From Globisporangium splendens (Eukaryota > Oomycota > Peronosporomycetes > Pythiales > Pythiaceae): a DNA stretch of 64,000 bases. Position 1 is the stretch's first letter; every line of letters starts with the position of its first letter. The DNA lies in assembly GCA_006386115.1 (NCBI GenBank), contig VFIW01000144.1, forward strand, positions 1-64,000, in the 5' to 3' direction. Positions 8,548-19,800 of the stretch are shown one piece after another. The notes under the pieces are model-generated. The model had not been told where the DNA came from and did no database searches. It saw only the letters and a list, made by a program, of their open reading frames with translations. The position numbers and the translations under genes are program-made.

Positions 8548-11500
8548 TTAGTACAACAGCGTGTCGTGCATCTCCTGGTGCTGGAAATCGCCGAGCGTCG
8601 TCGCGAGCACGGGAGGGTCGGCTTGCTGGACGCTCGTCCCGAACTTGGCGTGCGAGGTCAAGATCGAAAACTTCTCCACGCGCTCGATCAGGTCGCCGTT
8701 CACGCCAGCGTAGTCGAACTTCCCGAGCACGTCCGTGTACCCGTCCTTGTAAAACTGCGACTTTCCCGAACTGCTGCGGCCACCTAAAGTTGCCCCCGTC
8801 GATGACGACGACACTTTCGCGTACACCTTGACGTAGCACTTGGACACAGGCAGTCCCTTGTGGAACACCTGCAGGATGCCGCTTTGCTTCATCACTTCCA
8901 CATGCAAGGTCGAATTGAAGTACGAGCGCGTCAAGTCAATCGGAGCTGCAACGGTCTCGATCTCGCGCGTCTCGGTTTGCTCACGAATGCGGATCATCAT
9001 TTGCTGATCTGCTAGCGTGTCCGGGATCTGGACGACTGTTTTTGAGACCGAGCTTTCGCCTTGTGCTGGCTCAAGATCGACTGTGATGAAGCTTCTCGGC
9101 TGGATCAACAACAAACTGGAGCTGGTGGAACTAGCCGAGTCCGAAAACGTATCGAAAGGCTCCGTTGAAAACATAAACTCGATGTCGATCGGGTAGAACG
9201 AGATGTCGCACTTACTCACGAGCTGCGACGTCAAGTGCACTTCGTTGCCGCTTATGATGGCATCCAACTTGACTTGGAGGGTTGTAGTGACTGGAGCGCT
9301 TTCGAGCGTGTCACTGACAGGCATATCGGCTCGAGTCGAGTCTTCTGCAGCCTGAAGCTTCTTCTTCTCTTCAAACTGGTCAAACTCAGCGATATAATCT
9401 CCCAAACACACAAACCGTTCTCGCCATCGTGCATACGGGTGTTTCTCGTACTTCCATACGTTGCGACGCGCTACTGCAAACGTGTTTCCGTCTCTGTGGT
9501 CCCGGAACAAATCCAAATACGAGTCAACATAATCGTACTGCACGGTGCCTTCGACGGCGCTCCGCTTCGACGCTGGGAGTGCTTGGAGACGCGCAAATAC
9601 AGAGACGGCGTCCTCCATGCGATGGAAGAGAAGCATAAAGTACGTCAGCACGAGCAGCGGCTGGCCATCCAGGGTTGCAAAATGTCCCAATCGCTGGCAC
9701 AAAGCAGTGTAGAAATCACGAGCCTTCTTGTTCAGAATTCGAGCTCCTTTCCCAGAGCTGGCGCTCGAGGCGACAGTACCCGCCGTGACTTTGTGAACGC
9801 GTCGATGTAGGAAGGGGCCGAACTCGGAGTGGTCGAACCCATTGCTCAGAGATTTGATGTATCGCTCGTAGTGGTACAGTTCCATCGCAGAGACGAACGA
9901 CGTTTCGATACCCATTCCAACGCTTTGCATCAGACGCGTCGAGCTCGCCAGCAACTCTTGTGTACCCACGACATCGCCATACCGAAGCGCGTACTTCCAG
10001 ACACTCTCGTTGAAAATCATTTTCTCTCGAAGAAATCCAGTCAAGCCACGGTAGAACGATTCGTCTCCCTGGCAACGCCAGCCCAGCGGCGACAAGTCAA
10101 TACTGAGCACCTTCTTCTGGCTTGAAAGATAGCTCAGCACATCGTCTAACGATCCCCGCGCCGATACGTCACTCCATGAGGTCAAATCGACTCGAGTCGG
10201 CTTCTGCAACACCTCGAGGGACGCTCTCGTGGCTGTCCAGGCCACAATCTTTCCACCCAGGGAAGCATGAGCAGGATAGTGACTAAATGTGCCCGCCTCC
10301 GGGAAATAGAAGTCGACGGTGTGCGTCGCCGTATGATTTGGTGGGATGTCGATCACGTGGTTCTTTGTGAAAAAACTCGATTCAAACAGTGGAATTGCTC
10401 CTTCGGGGATTTGCATCAGCAAGTTCACACTGGAGAGCTGAGAAGATCCAACATTGCTTGCATCCACTACGCAAGTGTATATGCTGCCGATGACAAGCTC
10501 CAGCACCGCCCTGGCTTCACTCGCACGACTTGCGTATCCTCGGCTCTCGTTATAGCGAACAATCTTTTGTTTCAGAATCAGGTTCGAGTTGGGATCTTCT
10601 GCGCACTCTCCAGGCTCGATGTTTTGATGGTACAGAATCACGTCGCGAGTTGGACACAGCTCCACTTGCGTACCAGCAGGCGACACGATACGGACCTCCG
10701 TCGACGCTGTCGGTATGATCGGTAAATCCAAGACTGCAAGTGCCAGTAGTCCTTCGTTTAATGACAGCAATGCCTCCGGGAAGTATGCGCTTAAAAAGCG
10801 CGCGTTGTCACTGCTAGAATGCGATGTCTTTACGTGCAAGATATGCTCTGCGTAGGCTTTCCAAAAGTTGTTCCTCCCGTCGAGATGCGGGCGCTGCTTG
10901 GCGTAGAATCGCTTCTCTTGCAGCATGCGAACTTTTCCTGGTGGGATGTACGGCACTTCTCTTTTCTTTTTGGCAGCCTTCTGCTTCAGTTCGTCTTCTT
11001 TGTCGGTATTCATTCCGTCATCATCGTCTTCGCTGTCGCCTTCGTCGCTGCTGATACTCACGACCCCAAAGTCATCGTCGCTGTCATCAGCATATTCGCG
11101 TTCCAGGTTTTCGTAACTCATTGACAAAGGTTGCGCTACCATGCTCCTGCGCGAGAGTGCAACTGCCTGTGGTGTATAAGCAAGAGGTGGGGCAGGAGCG
11201 GCACCAAACGCAAATCTAGATCCATGACCACGACCGGTGGTCCCAAACGATGATCGTACTCCTGAAGCTGCAATTATTCCTCCTGGAACCGATCCAATGG
11301 ATGTATCGCTGAGTAACACAGTATTGAGAATTTCTTGAATGTGGGGTCTCTCCGACGGTTTGACTGCACCTTGCGATAACACCGACTCGAAAAGCCCCAC
11401 GAGTTTATTCGGATCTGTCGCAGTCTCGATATCGAGACACACTCGCTCGCAGATTCGCTTGACATCGCGCACAGAGGAGATTCGCTCTACAATCAACAGC

Positions 11501-14500
11501 TTCTCGACCACACTTAGTTCCTGGAACACCCCTGGAGCTAAGTACAGCTTCCGGATCGCAGCTTCGTCTCCCAGCAGATAGTGGTCAATTAACGACTTGC
11601 TAATCTTCGCTCCCACGAGAGGCTTGATGAACTGCTCAAAGAACGAGTTGTCTTTCCGGTGGAGGAACACATTCAGGTCATCCGACGAGTTCGCATAGTA
11701 GAACTTGTGCTTCGACTGCAGGTTCATGGTCGGCCATTCGCGAAGCCGCTCAGTCAGCTCCCGTAGGTCAGAATCATTGCACAGCGTGTTCCACAGATCC
11801 AAAGCATCGTCGATACTCTCGTAGAGGGCGTGCTTTGTCGAGCTCGACCGAGGTAACACCCGTGTCTCACCAGCTAACACCACTTCGTGGAGTTGTTTCT
11901 GCGAATAGTGCTTCGTGTGGTCCAATGCTTCATCCTCGGAGAGTCTGACGTCGCGCTTGTGGATAGCAGCCATCTTGTGTGGGTCAGTAGCCAACGTCAT
12001 CGCTGATTCATTGGAGCACACTTGTCTGCGATCGTAATCGATAGCCAGCACGACCACTTCGAAAGAACCTTCGCTTGTGTCCAATTTGTCTGAGAAAAAG
12101 TCGAGCTCCTTCAAATCGACACGAACCAGTCCGTCGGCAGGCAACTTGGACATCAATATTTGCGATCTTTGCGCGAGAAACGAAACACTGGGTAATCCAA
12201 CGGTTGGGTCATCTGAAGACAATATTCGATGTCTCGCTGCTCCTCCTTTGCATAAGCCTACACGTTTCGCATCCTTCATTCCGCGAACTTTCTCGCCTTT
12301 ACCCATGACGACTTCTTCCATGTCTGTACTGTTCACTTCGTGCGGATTCTGCAGAAGCGACGGCTTTGGTACAATCGGTGAACCGAGATAAAGAAGTGAG
12401 CTTGGGTTGGACTGCGCGAGTAAACGGCGCTCGAGGATATACTTGTATTCATCACTGATCTTTCGCTTCTTCAGAAACTCGTTCTCGAGAAGTGAAACAT
12501 CAAGCATCAAATCCGGCAAGCGAAATCCAGACTTGGAAGTACTCTGCAGACCGTTTCCGCTCACGACTTGGTCAATGCTCTTCCCTTCAGCATCCAGGAA
12601 CTGCCTGAACGTCACAATCACGTGTGTCGATTCTTCCGAAAAGTTCTTCAGCTGAATTTCCAAAACAGGTTGCTTCGATTCACCCTCACGTTTGATCTCT
12701 TGCGACAGAATTGTCAGCGGACGACAAGGACTAGACAACAGCAGTTGTTGCTTCAGAATGAGGACGTCGCCTTGGATCGGGAGTGCGCTGTTCTTCTTAC
12801 CTACCACGGTGATAGGAAATTTGAGAGCCAATGGACGAACGTAAAATGCGTATTGACCGCTGGTAGGGGCTACGATACTGAAGAGAACAGGAACCCCATC
12901 CTTGTTCTTCACAACGTCGATCGTTGAGGAAACTTGTTCAAGCACTGGTTCGTAACGTGCAGGCTTGATGACTCGGCAAAGTGATACCAGATCCTGGGAG
13001 TGCCATGCGAGCATTTGGTCACGAAAAACAGGGGCGATTGGGATCTCGATCACTTCGCCGACCGAGCAATACATGTTTTGAGGCTGGCAGAAACGGAAGT
13101 TGGGGAGCTCCCAATCCCACTTTCCCAACTCTCGCTGCTTCGGCAAAGTAGCACTGATCCTCTGGACGCCGATAAGCTGTCCCAGATGAATTTCACCACT
13201 GAGACTTGATTGCAACTTTGCGGTGATTTCGTTCACAAAGTAGACGTGCTCACAAACAACCTCAACTTCTGCATTCGGCACCGATTCGCCATTGTGGCCG
13301 AGCACCATCAGAATGTATTCCGGAGTATTGGATGATGGAGTCGGTCGGCGCGTCAGGTGGAGTGAGGCTATTCCAGCGGATTTCATGACGCGAGTCACTT
13401 GAAACGGCTTCGTGCAGCTCAAGAGCGGTGGTGCGTACTTCCCACCGCCAACGCTCGACCCGCTTTGATCTGGCTTCGACGCGCGTGCCGATAATGTGAC
13501 CGTGAAGGAGTCTGTATCCATGGGGATCTCAAACGAGCAATCTGACTCGATGAAATGCTGCATACCACTAAAGGCCTGAACTTCCTCGCTCCCACCAGTC
13601 TCAGATCCCGCTTTGGCAAACTTGACCGCCATGGTCACTTGAGTCAGAGTGTCAAAAGAGACCTCTTGACGGACATCACCAACCAGCAGATACGGCCGGG
13701 CGACAAGCTGCGCCTTTGCGCCAGGCACCAATTGCTCGTAGTCAATGTGCATATCAGCGCAGAGCTCCAGTTTCTCCGTCAAGTACACAAAGGATCGCTG
13801 AAAGAATCCAAAGTCGTTGTGGCAAAATACGATTGCGTACTGATCATTCGCTGCACTTCGATGCCGGAATGGGATGAGAATTTTGCCACTCCCGTCTGCG
13901 TTGTAGTACCGCCCAGGTTGAGCTTTACTGTTGCCAGACTTCAAGTTGAGTACCAATGCGCGAGCATCTCGAACCATCTCTCCTCTTTCATCGAGGACCA
14001 GCAATTCATGGCCCTCAATCGTGATACGTTCGACATGACGCAAGAACCCTTTTCGAAGAATCGCACGACACGTTTGCCCACCTTCAAGTACTTCGACGAC
14101 GAACACACCGCGCTTCGACTTCGCTTGAGGAAACGTAACCGGAATTCTTGACTCGTGGAAGGGGGTCAAGTGGCTCAGATCGATTCGTTGCTCATCGTTC
14201 GGCAGCAACCCGTCCAGATTAATATCACCCTGAATCTCCTTGCGAATGCGAGAATAGTAGTCGATCGTGCAGATCTCGTACAGATGAACCGTGACAAGTT
14301 TGACATTGCGGACACGAATGAAGATGGTCAAGTCGTCATTGGCACCAAAGTGCGACGGGTTGGAAGCGCAAAATGTGAGCTCCGATGTACTGGAGAGGTC
14401 GGCTAGACTGTTTCCCACGCCAGACAGCTGCTTCGTCCACTCCAGCACATCACCCTTCCCAGCTTTGATCTTGCAAAGTGCTTTTTCTGGTCGCAGAAAG

Positions 14501-16211
14501 TTGTCTGTAAGATACTCTGCAAGCGAGCTGTCAATGCTTTCGGGTACGTTATCAGAGCTCCACAGAACTTTCAAAACGTCGCAAATAACTTGACGGTCAG
14601 CCTCACTGGTGAGCGTGTCGTACCCGAGACTACTTGCACTACCAAGAGCGACAACATGCTCAGCTGGAATGCCAGCTGATACCTTAGGCTTCATGTACGA
14701 AGCACCCAAGCGAGGAATCTTGATGTATTCCAGCAGCGTCATGAGAAGTTCAGGTTCGCTTGGAGTCTCCATATGCTGAAGATGCAGTAGCCTCAACTTT
14801 TGATGAAGCAATGCCAACCGTAGCGAGTTCACGGCAGCCGAGAAATCGCTCAGGTACTCGAGATACTTGGACAGGTTCTGCAGTTCACATTGACGCTTGG
14901 CTTCGTCTCTGAAGTTGATCACTTCTGCTTTCTCTTGTTCGGCAGTGGCTTGCTGCAGTTGTATCGCACGAGTCGCAAACTGGACGCTATCTCGAAAGAG
15001 ATCGGGAGCCTTTTGATGCAATTTCTCCAGGTGGGCGAACGACAGCTTTTGGTGTGCATTGCGATAGCTGAATGGGCGGTTTGTAAAAGTTTTGCTCTCA
15101 CGCTTCAAATCTTCCAAAATCAAATCCAAGTATCTGCAGACCATGTTTCGAAACACAGCATTAGAAATGAACACATGCAAATGCGGGGTGCGGCAACAAG
15201 ATGACGTACCCTTTCACATCAACGTAGTCAAAATAGTATCGATCCAGAAACAGCTCGAGCAGTGACCAGCGTTGTTCAGCAGTGGGCTTCCAATCGGACC
15301 CGAGCTCTGAGAAGTACAGACGATGGAACCAGAGTTCTCGAGCGTAGATGCCCAAACCATCTAATGCACCGCGCGCAGCACGTAGAAGATCATCGTCGCT
15401 GGTGTAGACTTTCAAGTAGCTCAACTTGCTCGTGATGATCTGTTCCGTATCAATCAGAGCATTGCTGCGCAGAACCCCAACAAGATGAGTAGAAAGTAAT
15501 TACCACTTCAAGGCAAGAGTGAAACAGAGAGAGAGAGAGAATGCCAGAAAGCGATAACGTACTTGAGTTTCGTCGACAGCATGCTGTTCTGTTCCGTGTT
15601 AGTAGAAGCGGCAGCCGAAGTTGGAGCTTGGTCCGAAAAGAAAATGCCGAGTGCGCTCGCAAGCTTTGAGCTCGCTTCCTGGATATCGTTGATACAAAAT
15701 ATCAACAAAAAAATGATGAGACTAAAGTTCCTCAGTTCACACGGACCGTTACCGCGTGTGTTGAAAGACAAAGAACACGAGATGACACAAAGCATACCTG
15801 AAAATCATCTTTTGGTTTGTTGAGTCTCTTTTGCAGTTCCATTTGCAGCAACAGCAGCCGCTGCTGCAGACGCGCCGCCTTCTTGTGGCAATACCTCGCC
15901 TGCAGGTCGCCGACTGTGCTCTCCAGCGTCCTTTTCTTGTCCTCAAAACGTTCCCACGCCAAGACGTCGCTTTCTTGGGTGTTTTCATTCAACAGTGTCT
16001 GGATCTCGTGGAGGTCGCAGAGTCCGCTGTAGTACAGCGCCTCAGACGACCCTGCTAACAGCGCACTACCGACGGCAGCACGCTTGCTCGACGCATCGAC
16101 AGCGAGCGCGAATCGCTCGAGGAAGTCGCGCAGCAGCCCGTCTCTGTCGGCCGAGAAGCTCGCGTTGTCTCCCTCGCTCGCGACTGCGGCTTCGTACGCG
16201 TCGTCCTCCAT
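8548..16211 (-). CDS. Very large alpha-2-macroglobulin-like protein, left copy (spliced)
   Basis: Four exons: 16211-15798, 15678-15563, 15464-15210 and 15133-8548, giving 2456 residues; the frame closes exactly at every junction. No signal peptide or membrane segment, so probably cytosolic. Long strand-rich regions and a conserved segment (MNLQSKHKFYYAN, FFEQFIKPLV, LIDHYLLGDE, VVEKLLIVERI) resemble, from memory, the very large alpha-2-macroglobulin-like proteins of planctomycete bacteria; function there is unknown. An acidic stretch (SDDDFGVVSISSDEGDSEDDDD) follows a variable segment at about residues 1525-1612, which is Ser/Gly/Ala-rich and contains FAFGAAP. No thioester motif was found. 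The reading frame is intact, so it is not an obvious pseudogene. The divergent mirror copy is at 16847-24456. Confidence 0.8.
11083..11344 (-). other. Divergent block in the left gene copy (262 bp)
   Basis: The only stretch where the two arms cannot be aligned base for base; its partner is 21714-21921. Sequence identity resumes abruptly on both sides. The two versions keep frame (54 bp length difference) and share landmarks in the protein (PGG, then FAFG-A/G-AP, then an SRR/SRK segment leading to DSDDD), so they look like diverged versions of one segment rather than an insertion. Confidence 0.9.
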
Positions 16212-16846
16212 GCTCGCGGTCTTGTGGTGTGGCGTCAGCACCGCACTGCTTCTTTCTCTCTCTCTGGGTCTGACTCGGCGTCTGACTCTGGGTCTGACTC
16301 GGCGTCTTGTCTCTCGCTGGCTCTTGTCTCACTTGCTCTCGACGGCGCAAATTCGACAATGAGAGCTGCGCGCCTAGGTGAAGTTGAAGATCCTAAGCAG
16401 AGTGGGAGGAGGGAATAAAACCTCGACAGAAGATATGTTGGTTTCTTGGATGGGTTGAGAAATATCCGATAAATATGAAAAAATTGGGCTCATCATCCGT
16501 AAATAGAAATATGTGCTCCAGCTTTTGGCGATGCAGCTTGACTTCAATCACATATTTACGATTAAATTCAGATTTCAATGTATTTGACTCGACATGACAG
16601 TTGGCACATTTTTCAACCCACATATCTTCTGTCGAGGTTTTATTCCCTCCTCCCACTCTGCTTAGGATCTTCAACTTCACCTAGGCGCGCAGCTCTCATT
16701 GTCGAATTTGCGCCGTCGAGAGCAAGTGAGACAAGAGCCAGCGAGAGACAAGACGCCGAGTCAGACCCAGAGTCAGACGCCGAGTCAGACCCAGAGAGAG
16801 AGAAAGAAGCAGTGCGGTGCTGACGCCACACCACAAGACCGCGAGC
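16212..16846. promoter_or_regulatory. Shared palindromic promoter region of the two large genes
   Basis: 635 bp between the two divergent ATGs. The outer parts are mirror images, so both genes carry the same proximal upstream sequence, including short repeats of TCTGACTCGG / TCTGACTCTG type about 55-90 bp before each ATG. Only the central 181 bp is unique. Promoter function is inferred from position. Confidence 0.6.
16439..16619. other. Central spacer of the inverted duplication
   Basis: AT-rich, 181 bp, non-symmetric. Its edges keep a trace of dyad symmetry: TGGGTTGAGAAA near 16451 against TTTTTCAACCCA at 16609-16620. This suggests the arms once extended further inward and have diverged or gained short insertions. 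No gene. Confidence 0.85.
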
Positions 16847-19800
16847 ATGGAGGACGACGCGTACGAAGCCGCAGTCGCGAGCGAGGGAGACAACGCGAGC
16901 TTCTCGGCCGACAGAGACGGGCTGCTGCGCGACTTCCTCGAGCGATTCGCGCTCGCTGTCGATGCGTCGAGCAAGCGTGCTGCCGTCGGTAGTGCGCTGT
17001 TAGCAGGGTCGTCTGAGGCGCTGTACTACAGCGGACTCTGCGACCTCCACGAGATCCAGACACTGTTGAATGAAAACACCCAAGAAAGCGACGTCTTGGC
17101 GTGGGAACGTTTTGAGGACAAGAAAAGGACGCTGGAGAGCACAGTCGGCGACCTGCAGGCGAGGTATTGCCACAAGAAGGCGGCGCGTCTGCAGCAGCGG
17201 CTGCTGTTGCTGCAAATGGAACTGCAAAAGAGACTCAACAAACCAAAAGATGATTTTCAGGTATGCTTTGTGTCATCTCGTGTTCTTTGTCTTTCAACAC
17301 ACGCGGTAACGGTCCGTGTGAACTGAGGAACTTTAGTCTCATCATTTTTTTGTTGATATTTTGTATCAACGATATCCAGGAAGCGAGCTCAAAGCTTGCG
17401 AGCGCACTCGGCATTTTCTTTTCGGACCAAGCTCCAACTTCGGCTGCCGCTTCTACTAACACGGAACAGAACAGCATGCTGTCGACGAAACTCAAGTACG
17501 TTATCGCTTTCTGGCATTCTCTCTCTCTCTCTGTTTCACTCTTGCCTTGAAGTGGTAATTACTTTCTACTCATCTTGTTGGGGTTCTGCGCAGCAATGCT
17601 CTGATTGATACGGAACAGATCATCACGAGCAAGTTGAGCTACTTGAAAGTCTACACCAGCGACGATGATCTTCTACGTGCTGCGCGCGGTGCATTAGATG
17701 GTTTGGGCATCTACGCTCGAGAACTCTGGTTCCATCGTCTGTACTTCTCAGAGCTCGGGTCCGATTGGAAGCCCACTGCTGAACAACGCTGGTCACTGCT
17801 CGAGCTGTTTCTGGATCGATACTATTTTGACTACGTTGATGTGAAAGGGTACGTCATCTTGTTGCCGCACCCCGCATTTGCATGTGTTCATTTCTAATGC
17901 TGTGTTTCGAAACATGGTCTGCAGATACTTGGATTTGATTTTGGAAGATTTGAAGCGTGAGAGCAAAACTTTTACAAACCGCCCATTCAGCTATCGCAAT
18001 GCACACCAAAAGCTGTCGTTCGCCCACCTGGAGAAATTGCATCAAAAGGCTCCCGATCTCTTTCGAGATAGCGTCCAGTTTGCGACTCGTGCGATACAAC
18101 TGCAGCAAGCCACTGCCGAACAAGAGAAAGCAGAAGTGATCAACTTCAGAGACGAAGCCAAGCGTCAATGTGAACTGCAGAACCTGTCCAAGTATCTCGA
18201 GTACCTGAGCGATTTCTCGGCTGCCGTGAACTCGCTACGGTTGGCATTGCTTCATCAAAAGTTGAGGCTACTGCATCTTCAGCATATGGAGACTCCAAGC
18301 GAACCTGAACTTCTCATGACGCTGCTGGAATACATCAAGATTCCTCGCTTGGGTGCTTCGTACATGAAGCCTAAGGTATCAGCTGGCATTCCAGCTGAGC
18401 ATGTTGTCGCTCTTGGTAGTGCAAGTAGTCTCGGGTACGACACGCTCACCAGTGAGGCTGACCGTCAAGTTATTTGCGACGTTTTGAAAGTTCTGTGGAG
18501 CTCTGATAACGTACCCGAAAGCATTGACAGCTCGCTTGCAGAGTATCTTACAGACAACTTTCTGCGACCAGAAAAAGCACTTTGCAAGATCAAAGCTGGG
18601 AAGGGTGATGTGCTGGAGTGGACGAAGCAGCTGTCTGGCGTGGGAAACAGTCTAGCCGACCTCTCCAGTACATCGGAGCTCACATTTTGCGCTTCCAACC
18701 CGTCGCACTTTGGTGCCAATGACGACTTGACCATCTTCATTCGTGTCCGCAATGTCAAACTTGTCACGGTTCATCTGTACGAGATCTGCACGATCGACTA
18801 CTATTCTCGCATTCGCAAGGAGATTCAGGGTGATATTAATCTGGACGGGTTGCTGCCGAACGATGAGCAACGAATCGATCTGAGCCACTTGACCCCCTTC
18901 CACGAGTCAAGAATTCCGGTTACGTTTCCTCAAGCGAAGTCGAAGCGCGGTGTGTTCGTCGTCGAAGTACTTGAAGGTGGGCAAACGTGTCGTGCGATTC
19001 TTCGAAAAGGGTTCTTGCGTCATGTCGAACGTATCACGATTGAGGGCCATGAATTGCTGGTCCTCGATGAAAGAGGAGAGATGGTTCGAGATGCTCGCGC
19101 ATTGGTACTCAACTTGAAGTCTGGCAACAGTAAAGCTCAACCTGGGCGGTACTACAACGCAGACGGGAGTGGCAAAATTCTCATCCCATTCCGGCATCGA
19201 AGTGCAGCGAATGATCAGTACGCAATCGTATTTTGCCACAACGACTTTGGATTCTTTCAGCGATCCTTTGTGTACTTGACGGAGAAACTGGAGCTCTGCG
19301 CTGATATGCACATTGACTACGAGCAATTGGTGCCTGGCGCAAAGGCGCAGCTTGTCGCCCGGCCGTATCTGCTGGTTGGTGATGTCCGTCAAGAGGTCTC
19401 TTTTGACACTCTGACTCAAGTGACCATGGCGGTCAAGTTTGCCAAAGCGGGATCTGAGACTGGTGGGAGCGAGGAAGTTCAGGCCTTTAGTGGTATGCAG
19501 CATTTCATCGAGTCAGATTGCTCGTTTGAGATCCCCATGGATACAGACTCCTTCACGGTCACATTATCGGCACGCGCGTCGAAGCCAGATCAAAGCGGGT
19601 CGAGCGTTGGCGGTGGGAAGTACGCACCACCGCTCTTGAGCTGCACGAAGCCGTTTCAAGTGACTCGCGTCATGAAATCCGCTGGAATAGCCTCACTCCA
19701 CCTGACGCGCCGACCGACTCCATCATCCAATACTCCGGAATACATTCTGATGGTGCTCGGCCACAATGGCGAATCGGTGCCGAATGCAGAAATTGAGGTT

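Larger units (their letters stand above)
8517..16438. repeat. Left arm of a giant inverted duplication
   Basis: Reverse complement of 16620-24487. Paired coordinates sum to 33058 in the inner part of the arm (between the spacer and 11344) and to 33004 in the outer part, because the divergent block is 54 bp longer here. Identity is almost complete across exons, introns and the upstream region, and runs to 31 bp beyond the stop codon. The outer breakpoint is in a CA-rich run. Arm length 7922 bp. Confidence 0.97.
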
